The translations under genes and the position numbers were made by a program. A stretch of DNA of 64,000 nt, from contig CP036279.1 of the NCBI GenBank assembly GCA_007748055.1, positions 4,216,001-4,280,000 on the forward strand, in the 5' to 3' direction. The notes under the pieces are model-generated. The model was given only the letters and a program-made list of their open reading frames with translations. It was not told the DNA's origin and did no database searches. Below, in pieces: positions 33,871 to 43,789 of the stretch. The DNA comes from Kolteria novifilia. Its GTDB lineage: Bacteria; Planctomycetota; Planctomycetia; Kolteriales; Kolteriaceae. Numbering within the stretch: position 1 is the first letter of the stretch; each line of letters opens with the position of its first letter.

Positions 33871-34458
33871 TCACTGCGGCCCCCAGGGAAGCTTGCCGCG
33901 ATCGACGTCGAGTCCGATCTCGAGAAGTTCGGCGTAGGATGAGCCTCGGCCGGCTCTCTTGGCGGCGCCGCACGCCAAGAGGACTCCCGCCGAGGCGACG
34001 CTGGCGACTTGCAGGGGTTTGCCGCCCACGAGAGGATCACCGTGGGCTCCGCAGAATCCGGCCATACAAGCCGATTTGGCGGCGCAGCCAGCCGATGTCC
34101 TCAATCGCGCCAGTGTGGCCGCGTCGCGAGCTTTGTGACAGTGTTCCTCAGTCGGCTCAAGCGTCCAGTGGACCGCTTCGCGAAGGGCGACGTCCTCGGC
34201 ATAGGGCGGATTGCCTCCACTGCCGTGCCAGGCGCAGAGGATCGTCCACCACACCGCGGCGCGACTGGGCAACCAATAGGACAACACCCGAATCGCATCG
34301 ACATCGTACCCGGCGGCGTGCAACGCGCCGATGTACTCCAGGGGTTCCCCCTTCCCCTCGCCCTTGAGCCGTTCGAGGGCGGGCGGACTCAGCCTGACGG
34401 ACTTTTGGATCGCCTCGAGCGAATCGGCCGCCCGCGGACCATGACTAGGCGTGCTCAC
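33871..34458 (-). CDS. DUF6931-like protein of the T6SS locus
   Basis: The 195-aa protein contains PLEYIGALHAAGYDVDAIRVLSYWLPSRAAVWWTILCAW, which resembles DUF6931 proteins found in planctomycete and related T6SS loci; the family call is from memory of this pattern. The C-terminal half is Cys- and Ala-rich (CAAKSACMAGFCGAHGD), which could bind metal. The GTG at 34458 with AAGGAG upstream fixes the start, 16 bases after vgrG. It probably acts in handling VgrG or cargo. Confidence 0.65.
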   Translation of the reverse strand: MSTPSHGPRAADSLEAIQKSVRLSPPALERLKGEGKGEPLEYIGALHAAGYDVDAIRVLSYWLPSRAAVWWTILCAWHGSGGNPPYAEDVALREAVHWTLEPTEEHCHKARDAATLARLRTSAGCAAKSACMAGFCGAHGDPLVGGKPLQVASVASAGVLLACGAAKRAGRGSSYAELLEIGLDVDRGKLPWGPQ

Positions 34459-34474
34459 GAAGTGACTCCTTCGG

Positions 34475-37400
34475 TCAACCCTCCGAGATGGCAAACGACG
34501 CGGTCGACAGCGTTACCTCGCCATCGCCAACAAGACTGAGTGTGGGCCCGACGACCGAAACCGCGTCCGATCCGAGGGCAACGACCGCCGATCCCGCGAG
34601 AAGCGTGATGCCGTCGTCGGAGAGTTCGATTCTGCTCGCCCCGCACTTGAGCGTCATCGATGCGGGGGTCATCGTCAGCGTCGTCGCCTCGCTCACCGAA
34701 AGGGTGATCCCCGCTTCCGGGTCGATCGTCATCGAGTTTTCCGCGGTTTGTTGGAGGATTTTCAAGACGGACTTCGAGGTGATTCCCGCCTCGGGGTCCA
34801 TCATGATCAGATTCGGCTCCATCGTCGTTCCCGATTGGAGCTTTATCGTCCCGGCCGCCCCGCAGTCGAGAATAGCTTCCCCAACATGTTCCTCGTTTGC
34901 CAACGACATGATTGCCGGACCCGCGGTCGCAAGAACGAATCCAGTTCCGTTGAGGCGGACCATGCCATTGCACGCATTCGCCCCAGCGCCTTGAGCGTCG
35001 AGATTGATGTTACTCGCGGTCCCGAGGTCGTCGTTCGACTTGGAAACCATGGCGATGTTCCCGCCGTTGGCCGTGACGGTGTAGTTTCCATTGAAGTTGC
35101 GGGTGGCGTTGACGGCTTCTTTGGCGATCGCGGTCGTTTCGTCGAGGGCCTGGCCAACAAGCTGGACCGAAAGCTTCGCACTGTCCAAGGCCGCGGTGGC
35201 CAGTCCCGAAGCGATTGGGGTCGAAACGGACTCAATCTGCTTGGTAAGTTCTTCGCCTTGCTCGACAGTCTCCTTGGCGGAATTCACGATCCCCGCCTTC
35301 GACTCGTACGCGGCCAGGAGCGACGCCAGCACCCCCCCGACTCCGGACGCCGATAGCGTGGAGATCCAACTGGCGGTCTTGTCGGGAATCACCCCTGGCA
35401 AGATTGCCGTCATCAGCACGGTTCCCCCGTAGAGCCCCGCCAGCGCTTTGGTCAAGGGAGGTGCTGATGCCCACGTCTCGGTCAATTCGACCGTCGGGCC
35501 CCGGTGTATATCGACTTTCGGTCCGTAGATCATTCCCGTGTCTTGCCCAAAGACGACCTCGAGGTTGCCCCCCACGCCAGCGCCAAGGCCCTTCATCCAA
35601 GGGGTGTTGACCTCTGCCGCTCCCGATGCGATGTCCTCCGCGCTCGCTCCAGACGACCCAAAAGTCCCGAGAAAGCCGAGCGGGTTGAGAACCGTTTCCA
35701 CGTGCTCGCCGACGATGTACTCGCCAAAAAGCCCGAGATATCCGGTCAGGCAGAAGCCAAAGACCGTTTCGATGTCCAACCCGATCGTCGGCTCGACCGA
35801 GTCGGGCCCCCAATCAATCTCACTCTTGTAGAACTGGGTGGCGCTGTCGCCGCCCATGCCGCTGCCCACGTCGACGACCGACGATCCCGTGCCCGCGGAC
35901 GATGGCGTGGGAAACGCGTCGCCACCGCTGCCCGACCCGGACATCGGGGCGAGATTGCCGACTTGATGGATGTGCGTGTGTCCCGTGTAGGTGTGCTTGA
36001 CGTTGGCCACGTTCGTGAAGTGGTTGTTCTTCGCGTTGACCATCATGTCCTTCTGGGAGTGGAGTTGGAGCCACTCCTCGCCCGCCGCGTCCTCGAAGCC
36101 CAGACCGTGGAATTCGTGTGCCGAGCCGTTGTGCGTGTGCGACTTGATGCACGAACGCGTTCGATGTTCCGGAAGCGGAAAAGGTGGCATCTGCGACGCG
36201 TTGTAGGCACTTCCCACCACCATCGGAGCATCGGGGTCGCCCTCCGCGAACGCGATGAGCACCTCCTGACCGACGCGCGGGATCGTGATCATCCCCCACT
36301 GTTGCCCCGACCACGCGTTCACGACGCGAACCCAACAACTGTCGTGGCCGTCGGAGAGCCCGAAGCGGTCCCACTGAAAACGGACCTTCACGCGACCATA
36401 CTTGTCCGTGAAAATCTCCTCCCCCGTCGGGCCAACCACGATGGCGCTTTGGGTCCCGGCGATCTTCGGTTTCGGCGTCTTCCGAGGAGAACGATAGGTC
36501 AAGTCCGAAGGAAGCGCGGTGAACTTGTTGCGATACGGGCACTTTGTCTCGGACAACGCGGGACTCGACTTCAGTGGAACGGGCATGTGCGCCTCGTGCT
36601 CGACACGAGCCAGCAAGTAGCGTCCATCGCCGTCGAAGTGCTTCGTGAACTCGAACAACGCCCCGGCATAGAAGTGCGCCGCGTCGCTGCCGCCCTGGAT
36701 CCGCAAGCTTTCGGCGGCGGCCTCTTCCATGTGGAGTCTCGCGGTCCGCCGATTCTGCTGAAAGATCTCCTCCAATTCGCTCGCTTGCGAGGCGCCGGTC
36801 GGTGAGACGCCGTCAAAGCGGTGGGCGTAGCCCCCAAGCTCGTGGACCTCGGCCTTGAATTCGCCCTCGATCGAGAGGTCGTGTTCAATGGTGCCGGCTT
36901 GAACGTTGGCGAAGAGGAGTTCCCGAGCGCCCACATCCTGCTCGGGAAGCTCGAAGTTGTAGTCCCAGACCTGGAAGTGATCGGGGCAGAGTTCCTGGCG
37001 TTTTTCCCAATTCTCCACCCACGCGTGATCTCGGGAAACCCCTTCCCCCCTCGAGGCCCGATAGGGGATGCTGGCCATCTCCTTGAGCTGCCGATCGGTG
37101 AGGTTGGAGGTGTCGGTGATGACCATGACATGGCCGGCGTCGGAATGCTCAAAGAAGTAGTAGATGCCCTCCTCTTCCATCAGTCGGCTGGCGAAATCGA
37201 AGTCCGACTCTTGGTATTGCACGCAGTAGTTGTGGATGTGGTAGGAGTCGTAGAGTTCAAAACGCGTGGAAACTCCCGCGAAAACGTCCTCGAGAATCTG
37301 CTGGGCCTTTTGTTGCTGAAAGATCCGCGATTGGACGTTCTTGGTCGCCTTCCAAATGAAAGGCACTAATTCCGCTTCGTAGTAAGTGTACTCGTTGTCC

Positions 37401-37657
37401 TGAACCTTCTGCGTCAGGCTCTTGATCATGCCGTTGATGAGCCGTCGAGGCGCTCGCTCGTACTCGATGGTGACCGTCGCGGGACGTCCCAAGAGCTTGC
37501 GATATTCGATCGTTCCTTTCTCCGGAACCGCGAGCCCCAGGCGGAAGTGGAACAGCTCCGAGAGCCCTTCGGACCCCTCCACGTAGTGCAGGAGCGGCTG
37601 CTGCGACAGGCTCGTCTTGATGCTCAACCAACGCTTGGTCGTCTCGACGCTTGACAT
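34475..37657 (-). CDS. vgrG: T6SS spike protein VgrG with long C-terminal extension
   Basis: The 1060-aa VgrG forms the trimeric puncturing spike on the Hcp tube. The gp27-like region covers about residues 1-380 (YCVQYQESDFDFASRLMEEEGIYYFFEH). The gp5-like OB fold and DUF2345-type needle follow, with the signature TDKYGRVKVRFQWDR near 410 and MITIPRVGQEVLIAFAEGDPD. After about 620 there is a long extension with a hydrophobic part (YGGTVLMTAILPGVI) and C-terminal beta-repeat sequence (DPEAGIT repeated). The extension could carry an effector, but no known fold is seen. An ATG at 37657 is used, because upstream codons lack homology. Confidence 0.92.
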   Translation of the reverse strand: MSSVETTKRWLSIKTSLSQQPLLHYVEGSEGLSELFHFRLGLAVPEKGTIEYRKLLGRPATVTIEYERAPRRLINGMIKSLTQKVQDNEYTYYEAELVPFIWKATKNVQSRIFQQQKAQQILEDVFAGVSTRFELYDSYHIHNYCVQYQESDFDFASRLMEEEGIYYFFEHSDAGHVMVITDTSNLTDRQLKEMASIPYRASRGEGVSRDHAWVENWEKRQELCPDHFQVWDYNFELPEQDVGARELLFANVQAGTIEHDLSIEGEFKAEVHELGGYAHRFDGVSPTGASQASELEEIFQQNRRTARLHMEEAAAESLRIQGGSDAAHFYAGALFEFTKHFDGDGRYLLARVEHEAHMPVPLKSSPALSETKCPYRNKFTALPSDLTYRSPRKTPKPKIAGTQSAIVVGPTGEEIFTDKYGRVKVRFQWDRFGLSDGHDSCWVRVVNAWSGQQWGMITIPRVGQEVLIAFAEGDPDAPMVVGSAYNASQMPPFPLPEHRTRSCIKSHTHNGSAHEFHGLGFEDAAGEEWLQLHSQKDMMVNAKNNHFTNVANVKHTYTGHTHIHQVGNLAPMSGSGSGGDAFPTPSSAGTGSSVVDVGSGMGGDSATQFYKSEIDWGPDSVEPTIGLDIETVFGFCLTGYLGLFGEYIVGEHVETVLNPLGFLGTFGSSGASAEDIASGAAEVNTPWMKGLGAGVGGNLEVVFGQDTGMIYGPKVDIHRGPTVELTETWASAPPLTKALAGLYGGTVLMTAILPGVIPDKTASWISTLSASGVGGVLASLLAAYESKAGIVNSAKETVEQGEELTKQIESVSTPIASGLATAALDSAKLSVQLVGQALDETTAIAKEAVNATRNFNGNYTVTANGGNIAMVSKSNDDLGTASNINLDAQGAGANACNGMVRLNGTGFVLATAGPAIMSLANEEHVGEAILDCGAAGTIKLQSGTTMEPNLIMMDPEAGITSKSVLKILQQTAENSMTIDPEAGITLSVSEATTLTMTPASMTLKCGASRIELSDDGITLLAGSAVVALGSDAVSVVGPTLSLVGDGEVTLSTASFAISEG

Positions 37658-37864
37658 CCAACCATGCCTCCGCGGTGATGGGACCCGTTTGTGCTGACAT
37701 ACTTTACTGAGCGCTCGTGGCAAGCGTGACTGAAATTTGACAGTGGCGATCAATCCCCGTGACAACCGTCTGTCCGGGTGCGCCGGAGCCCCGCTTGGAC
37801 CCGAAAACAGCATTTGCGCATTGTTGCCTCTTCTCCTCCCCGATAGCATGCCAGAAAGGAGGAA

Positions 37865-38233
37865 ATGTCAATGCCCGGACTCACGGTATGCGACGGCGCC
37901 ACTTGCATGTGCGCCCTAGGTGATGCCCCCGGTATTCTCTCCGTGACCAGCCAGGAGGTGGTCACCATCAACGGCACCCCCGTCGCCACGATCATGGACT
38001 TCGATCCCATCGCCAATATCACGCCCTTCGGCACCTGCGCGACGTTGACGGCCGCGGCCCTCGGAGTGCCCACCCCATGCGTCCCCGCGACATCGTCACC
38101 CTGGATGCCAGGGTCGATTGTTCAGACCGTCAACGACTTGCCTGTCTTGACGATTCCCGCGACCCTGGAGTGCGATATCGGCGGAATGATCATGATCGTC
38201 GAACCCGTCAACACCATCGAAGTGAGCGATTGA
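37865..38233 (+). CDS. DUF4280 PAAR-like spike-tip protein
   Basis: The 122-aa protein begins MSMPGLTVCDGATCMCALGD and has ATIMDFDPIANITPFGTC, LECDIGGMIMIVEP and paired Cys residues, all typical of DUF4280 PAAR-like proteins. These cap the VgrG tip. AAAGGAGGAA directly precedes the ATG. It is divergent from vgrG, so one intergenic region can drive both. Confidence 0.85.
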   Translation: MSMPGLTVCDGATCMCALGDAPGILSVTSQEVVTINGTPVATIMDFDPIANITPFGTCATLTAAALGVPTPCVPATSSPWMPGSIVQTVNDLPVLTIPATLECDIGGMIMIVEPVNTIEVSD

Positions 38234-38241
38234 CCAAGCCC

Positions 38242-38790
38242 ATGAACGCCGATCTCGACCAGATGCTCGAACCGCTGCGCCAGTCGACCCGACTCTTTGA
38301 CGGCATTGAAGGGGAAGACGCCCAACGGGTGATCAGTTGGCTTGCCGTGCGGCAACTCGGCCCAGGTGACGCGCTGGTCGCCGAGGGGGCCGGGCCAGGC
38401 GGATGCGACTTCGTCCTCGAGGGCACCGTCGAGATCGTCATCGGCGACCATCAGGACGCGATCTCGATTCGAACGCTGGAGGCTCCCACCGTCATCGGCG
38501 AGGTCTCCCTCTTGACCGGCCAGGAACGCATGGCGAACGTCTACTGCGTGACCGAGACCCTGACCGCCCACCTCCCCGCCGTCGTCTTCGACGAACACGT
38601 CGAGCAGGGAGATCCCGTCGCCCTTCGCCTCGGCTTGAACCTCGGTCGCGTGGCGTCCGAAAGGCTCCACTGGATGCGCGAGCGCATCCAGGACTTGCCG
38701 GTGGATGTCGCGGAAGAGCTCGACGACTCCCCCATGAGCCTCGACGTCAAGCGGCGTCTCGACGTCTACTGCAAGGGGTTTCTCGGCTAG
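38242..38790 (+). CDS. Cyclic-nucleotide-binding-domain protein
   Basis: The 182-aa protein has a Crp/PKA-type cNMP-binding jelly roll (residues about 15-135: LFDGIEGEDAQRVISWL, GDALVAEGAGPGG, FVLEGTVEIVIGD, VIGEVSLLTGQERMANVY). It has no C-terminal DNA-binding HTH, so it is a sensor or scaffold, not a Crp-type regulator. It starts 8 bases after the PAAR-like gene, so the two probably share an operon. The Arg in GQERMANV lies near the phosphate-binding cassette. Confidence 0.8.
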   Translation: MNADLDQMLEPLRQSTRLFDGIEGEDAQRVISWLAVRQLGPGDALVAEGAGPGGCDFVLEGTVEIVIGDHQDAISIRTLEAPTVIGEVSLLTGQERMANVYCVTETLTAHLPAVVFDEHVEQGDPVALRLGLNLGRVASERLHWMRERIQDLPVDVAEELDDSPMSLDVKRRLDVYCKGFLG

Positions 38791-39407
38791 CATTCCGTTG
38801 ATTTAAGCAGGCCAAGGCGAGAACGAGCCTTGTTGGCCAAGATCAAGAAGAAAAATGCAGGCGAGTCCGTCAATTCGTCGAGGTTTTTCAACGACGAGAT
38901 TGGTCAAAAGAGCCGTTCGCAGCCGGCATCGAATAGATCAACGGGCTGCTAGGCTCCGTCTTAAAAGTCGGCCCTGGCTTCGGCTGGCTAAGTTGCCGCG
39001 GGACTTTGTCGGTCTGCATCGACGAATCCAACGGATTCGCCTGTTTCGACCTCCTCGCCCCCACCAACTCGCTGTGCCTCGGGCCGACGATCAACGTTTG
39101 AGACGAAGCCTCGTATACGGGCTGATTGATACATTGCCGGAAGTCCACTTGGGTTCCCTTTGACTCTTGGGCGTTCCATGACCCTTGGATGCCAAAGGGA
39201 CCTTGGGTGCCACGCCCACGCTCGCCGTGGGCATGCGCGAAACGCCAGGCGTTCGGCATGCTTCCGCGCCAAAAAGGCGAACAAGGAGTCCTTTGACGAA
39301 CTCGCCCATCGCTTCACGGACTATCAACGATCCGTGAGGACCACGGTCGTCAACACGCTCCACACGGTGACATTCGGCGAGGAACCGGCAGGAGGACACT
39401 TTCCGAC
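38791..39407. other. Intergenic, no gene seen
   Basis: This 617-base stretch has no convincing coding frame. It contains GC-rich inverted repeats, for example GCCCACG…CGTGGGC at about 39209-39229. It could hold promoters or remnants. Confidence 0.5.
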
Positions 39408-39824
<417 letters not shown>

Positions 39825-39833
<9 letters not shown>

Positions 39834-40502
39834 CCGGAGAGCGGCGATTTCCGCATGCCGTGGACAGGAGACCAAGTGGTCGTTGACCATGCCGACGGCC
39901 TGCATGAAGGCGTAGCAGATCGTCGATCCGACAAAGCGAAAGCCGCGTCGTTTGAGGTCCTTGCTCAGCGCGTCGCTGATGGGAGTCGAGGTGGGAATCT
40001 GCTCAAGGCGTCGCCACCGATTGGTGATTGGCGCCCCATCGACAAATTGCCAGAGGTAGCCGTCGAAACTTTCGCCCGATTCAAGTAGCGTGAGGAAGGC
40101 TTTGGCGTTGCTGACGGTCGATTCGACCTTCAACCGGTGGCGAACGATGCCCGGATCGGTGAGAAGTCGCTCGACTTTCTTCTTCGTGAAGCGAGCCACC
40201 CGCTCGGCATCGAAGTCCGCGAAACAGCGCCGATAGTGTTCTCGTTTGGCGAGAATGGTCGACCAACTCAACCCCGCCTGAGCTCCCTCGAGCGTGATGA
40301 ATTCAAAGAGGACTCGATCGTCGTGAACGGGGACTCCCCACTCGACATCGTGGTAAACGACATCGAGTTCTCTCGTCGCCCAGGGACAACGCGTGGCCGG
40401 AATAATGGGAACTCCTTGAGAGATGCCGGGCGCCGATCGCGGACGAAAACGAGGGCCGAGGAGAAGCCCCCGGCCCCTGCCCCGCGTCGTCGGGCTCGTC
40501 AC
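39825..40502 (-). CDS. tag: DNA-3-methyladenine glycosylase I
   Basis: This base-excision repair enzyme removes 3-methyladenine. The Tag family motifs are RCPWATRELDVVYHDVEWGVP (zinc Cys and His), LEGAQAGLSW (catalytic Glu) and the C-terminal VNDHLVSCPRH (zinc His and Cys). The longest frame starts at a GTG at 40502 overlapping the hsp20 stop, but the first 40 residues are low-complexity. Translation may begin nearer IPATRCPW, where AAGGAG precedes an ATT codon. Confidence 0.9.
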
Positions 40503-40963
40503 GTTTTGACATGGATCCGTCGCGGTTTGACTTGATCGGACTTGCCAATCTCGATCCGAAGCACGCCATCGCGATAGGTCGCGTCGACTTTCTCCTCGTC
40601 GATCTCCGTCGGCAGAGGAATCACCCGCTGGAACTCACCGTGATGACGTTCGATGCGATGATACGCTTTTCCCTTCTCTTCCGACTCGGATTTCTTCACG
40701 CCCGAGATCCAGAGGGCGTTGTTTTTGATCTCGACGTCGACATCATCGGGCTTGATCCCAGGAAGTTCGACGCTGACCTCGAGCGAATCGTCGGTCTCGA
40801 CCAGATTGACGCTTGGGCTGAACCGTTCCCCGAAGCCGAGCCCCGTCTCGATCGGGGCGAAGAAGCGGCCCATCAGATCGCGCATCTCCGACTCGAGCCG
40901 ATTCCAGGAATTCGGAGCCAACGCCCGCTCGTGATGAGGGCCCACGGCATGTCGTTCGACCAT
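40499..40963 (-). CDS. Small heat-shock protein Hsp20
   Basis: The 154-aa ATP-independent chaperone has a complete alpha-crystallin domain (residues about 50-145: FSPSVNLVETDDSLEVSVELPGI, GVLRIEIGKSD). An ATG at 40963 is fixed by AGGAGG upstream. The stop overlaps the tag GTG, so the two genes may be co-transcribed. Confidence 0.93.
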   Translation of the reverse strand: MVERHAVGPHHERALAPNSWNRLESEMRDLMGRFFAPIETGLGFGERFSPSVNLVETDDSLEVSVELPGIKPDDVDVEIKNNALWISGVKKSESEEKGKAYHRIERHHGEFQRVIPLPTEIDEEKVDATYRDGVLRIEIGKSDQVKPRRIHVKT

Positions 40964-41289
40964 CGTCAGCCTCCTTTCGCGAACCGAAATACTGCTCGGG
41001 CGACCGCACTGCCCAAGCACCTCCCACCAGGGAAGAGTGCAACTGGCGCGCCGAACAGAGAATCCGCACCGAGGGCCACCGCTACGACCAACTAAGACAT
41101 AACCAATTCCTGAGAAAGAACTTACGCGCACATACCAAGCACCAGCACTCGCGAGAACCCTACTCCCGATGACAAGACCGCCAAATTGGCAGCTCCATCC
41201 GGGAGGACGGCAGCGGACCACGTTCCGCTCGGCGCCGTTGCCAGCGTGGCCAATGGAAGCCTGACCTACATCGAAGCCGATTCTCGCGA
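40964..41289. other. Intergenic, no gene seen
   Basis: These 326 bases lie between hsp20 and csrA, both on the minus strand. The hsp20 promoter is expected here. No heat-shock CIRCE-type repeat was recognised. Confidence 0.5.
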
Positions 41290-41484
41290 TTATGGAGTCT
41301 TGAGATCGAGTTCCAGCTCGGCGATCGCGTCGGACTTCTCGATCGCTTCGCCCCGAAGGATGAGCACGTCATCGGGCGCGGAGATCCCAATCCGAACCCG
41401 GCCACCCTGAAGCCCGAGAACGCGGACGTCGATGGAGTCCCCAACCCGGATCCACTGACCCTCTTTTCGTCGAAGAACGAGCAT
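41290..41484 (-). CDS. csrA: Carbon storage regulator CsrA
   Basis: The 64-aa RNA-binding translational regulator starts MLVLRRKEGQWIRVGDSIDV, and the family core GGRVRIGISAPDDVLILRGE is complete. It binds GGA motifs in mRNA leaders. GGGAG lies 8 bases upstream of the ATG. It lies divergent from the tss operon, and CsrA-family proteins control T6SS in other bacteria, so control here is possible. Confidence 0.9.
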   Translation of the reverse strand: MLVLRRKEGQWIRVGDSIDVRVLGLQGGRVRIGISAPDDVLILRGEAIEKSDAIAELELDLKTP

Positions 41485-42044
41485 GTTGCGAACTCCCAGA
41501 TAGGTGGAGGCCCGTCCTAGGACAACTCCTCGACGAAGAGTCGCATCCCAAGAGAGCTGACCAGGAGGAAACTCACGAACCGCGAGCGCATGGCGAACAA
41601 TCCGGCCACGCGAGCCTCTTCGGACCGCTGGCCAGTCGCCCGCCGGCGCACGTGGAATCGAACCCGACGCGTGCGAGTGCGGTTCGACGTCCCAGTCTGC
41701 CCGAGAAGCCGATCGGGGTCGGTGAGCACGCTCACACTCCGGGGTCTTGCCGTCGTCGAGCCGACCGTTGGGGCGGCACGGAATCGGGACCAAATGTGAT
41801 GAAAACGGGTGAAGAATGGATGAAATCGGATCGAATTGGACCGATTACCGTGCCGAATTGAACCCAAATTCCGTGAGAATGATGCATTACGACTTGCCAC
41901 TTCGCACCCCAGACCCGTAGGTTCAGTCAGAAGAGTGGAGGTTTCCCCATGAGGGCATCTCTCCGATTCGGTGGTCGATGAGGCGCTACCCCGACTCGAC
42001 ATGACCGGTTGACACGGTTCGGTAAGACACGGCGCGGACGACGC
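41485..42044. promoter_or_regulatory. Intergenic region between csrA and tssA
   Basis: These 560 bases hold no convincing gene and should contain the divergent promoters of csrA and the tss operon. A tiny frame of 10 codons at 41950-41982 follows GGAGG and could be a leader peptide; this is weak. Confidence 0.4.
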
Positions 42045-43193
42045 ATGCCCACCCCGGAAGTCATCGACTTCGAGAAGCTCTTGGCCCCCGTCTCCGAAGA
42101 GGAACCGACGGGTGAGGATCTTCGTGAGGATCCCTCGCCAACTTCGATCTACTACACCATCAAGGATGCCCGCGCCAGCGCCCGCGCCGCGGAACGACAG
42201 ATCATGATGGGGATGGACGAGGATCTACCGCAGATTCGCGCGGACTGGTCCCCGATCCTGCAGCATGCCCCCATCGCGTTGACCGAACGAACCAAGGACC
42301 TCGAAGTCGTCGCCTACTACATCGAGGCGTTAGCCCGGCGTTACGGTTTCGCGGGATTGCGTGACGGTTTCCGTCTCGCTCGCGAACTCGTCGAACGCTA
42401 TTGGGACAAGCTCTATCCGATGCCCGACGAGGACGGCATCGAAACCCGCGTCGGCCCGCTGGTCGGCCTCAACGGCGAAGAGGGGCCGGGAACCTTGATC
42501 CAGCCGATCGAAGAAATCCCGATCACGGAAGCTTCCGACTTGGGTCCGTATTCGCATTGGCACTACGCGATGGCGGTCGAAGTGTCACGAATCCAGGATC
42601 AGAAGGTCAAGGACAAGCGCGTCGCCCAAGGCGCCGTCTCCATGGAGATGTTCGACAAGGTCGCCAACACCTCCTCCGCAACGTTTTATCAAACGCTGAT
42701 TGATGACTTGGAGGGCTGTTCGGCGGAGTATAAGGGCTACAGCGAGGTTCTCGATCAGAAGTGTGCTCCCACGTCCCTGCCCTCGTCAAACATCCGTAAC
42801 GCCCTCGCGTCGGTCCACGCGACGGTCGTCACCATCTCCAAGGAAATCCTCGAAGCCGCGCAGCCCGCCGAGCCCGAGACGCCTGCGGAAGCGCCCATAT
42901 CCGAGGGGGACGCCGCGCCGGCGACAACCGCCAAGCCCGCGGCCGCGGCGCCGCCCGGAGCCATTGTCACCCGGGACGACGCGCTCAAGACGCTTCTGCG
43001 GGTGGCCGAGTTTTTTCGTCGTACCGAGCCGCACTCTCCGCTATCCTACGCACTGGAGCAGACCGTGCGCTGGGGTCGCATGTCCTTGCCCGATCTTTGG
43101 GCGGAGCTGATCCCCGACGCGGGAAGCCGCGGCTCGATCTTCAAGATGGTTGGCATTCGCCCCGACGACGACAACGAGGAGAGTCCGAATTAA
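42045..43193 (+). CDS. tssA: T6SS baseplate/cap protein TssA
   Basis: The 382-aa protein has an ImpA N-terminal domain (PVSEEEPTGEDLREDPS…YWDKLYPMPDEDGIETRVGPL). A variable middle and an Ala/Pro-rich linker follow, then a C-terminal domain with RRTEPHSPLSYALEQTVRWG. TssA coordinates assembly of the tail tube and sheath. An ATG at 42045 (MPTPEVIDFEKLL) matches family starts. It is the first gene of the tss operon. Confidence 0.92.
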   Translation: MPTPEVIDFEKLLAPVSEEEPTGEDLREDPSPTSIYYTIKDARASARAAERQIMMGMDEDLPQIRADWSPILQHAPIALTERTKDLEVVAYYIEALARRYGFAGLRDGFRLARELVERYWDKLYPMPDEDGIETRVGPLVGLNGEEGPGTLIQPIEEIPITEASDLGPYSHWHYAMAVEVSRIQDQKVKDKRVAQGAVSMEMFDKVANTSSATFYQTLIDDLEGCSAEYKGYSEVLDQKCAPTSLPSSNIRNALASVHATVVTISKEILEAAQPAEPETPAEAPISEGDAAPATTAKPAAAAPPGAIVTRDDALKTLLRVAEFFRRTEPHSPLSYALEQTVRWGRMSLPDLWAELIPDAGSRGSIFKMVGIRPDDDNEESPN

Positions 43194-43264
43194 CGCCCTC
43201 GCAAGGGGCGGAAGTGTCGCGGAGAATATCAAGCAGCAATTCTGGTTTCGGAGGTTGAGGTTCC

Positions 43265-43789
43265 ATGGGCGCGAGTATCCACGACAAGCTGAATCGAGTC
43301 CGCAAGCCGAGAGTCCACATCACCTACGACGTCGAAACGGAGGGAGCGGTCGTCCAGCGCGAACTCCCCTTCGTCATGGGCGTGATCGGCGACTTCTCGG
43401 GCAATCCGACCGAGCCGCTCAAGCCGCTCAAGGATCGCAAGTTCGTTCAGATCGACCGCGACAATTTCAACGACGTCATGAAGCGGATGACGCCTGGTCT
43501 GAACATGAAGGTCGAGAACACCCTCAAGGGTGACGGCAGCGAGATGTCGGTCAACCTTCAGTTCAACTCGATCGAGGACTTCGAGCCGGGCAATGTCGCC
43601 AAGCAGGTCGACCCCCTCAACAAGCTACTCGAAACCCGAAACAAGCTTCGTGATCTTCTCACGAAAGTGGATCGTTCCGACGAATTGGAGAACATCCTCG
43701 AGAACATCCTCCAAGATCCCGAAGCGGTTCAAAAGTTCAGTCAGGAACTTGGCGTCGAAGCGAGCGACGAAGGCAAGGAGAGTGAGTAA
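43265..43789 (+). CDS. tssB: T6SS contractile sheath small subunit TssB
   Basis: The 174-aa protein has the family motifs [31 protein letters not shown] and [13 protein letters not shown]. It forms the sheath with TssC. The stop overlaps the tssC start (TAATG), so the two are translationally coupled and made in step. Confidence 0.95.
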   Translation: MGASIHDKLNRVRKPRVHITYDVETEGAVVQRELPFVMGVIGDFSGNPTEPLKPLKDRKFVQIDRDNFNDVMKRMTPGLNMKVENTLKGDGSEMSVNLQFNSIEDFEPGNVAKQVDPLNKLLETRNKLRDLLTKVDRSDELENILENILQDPEAVQKFSQELGVEASDEGKESE

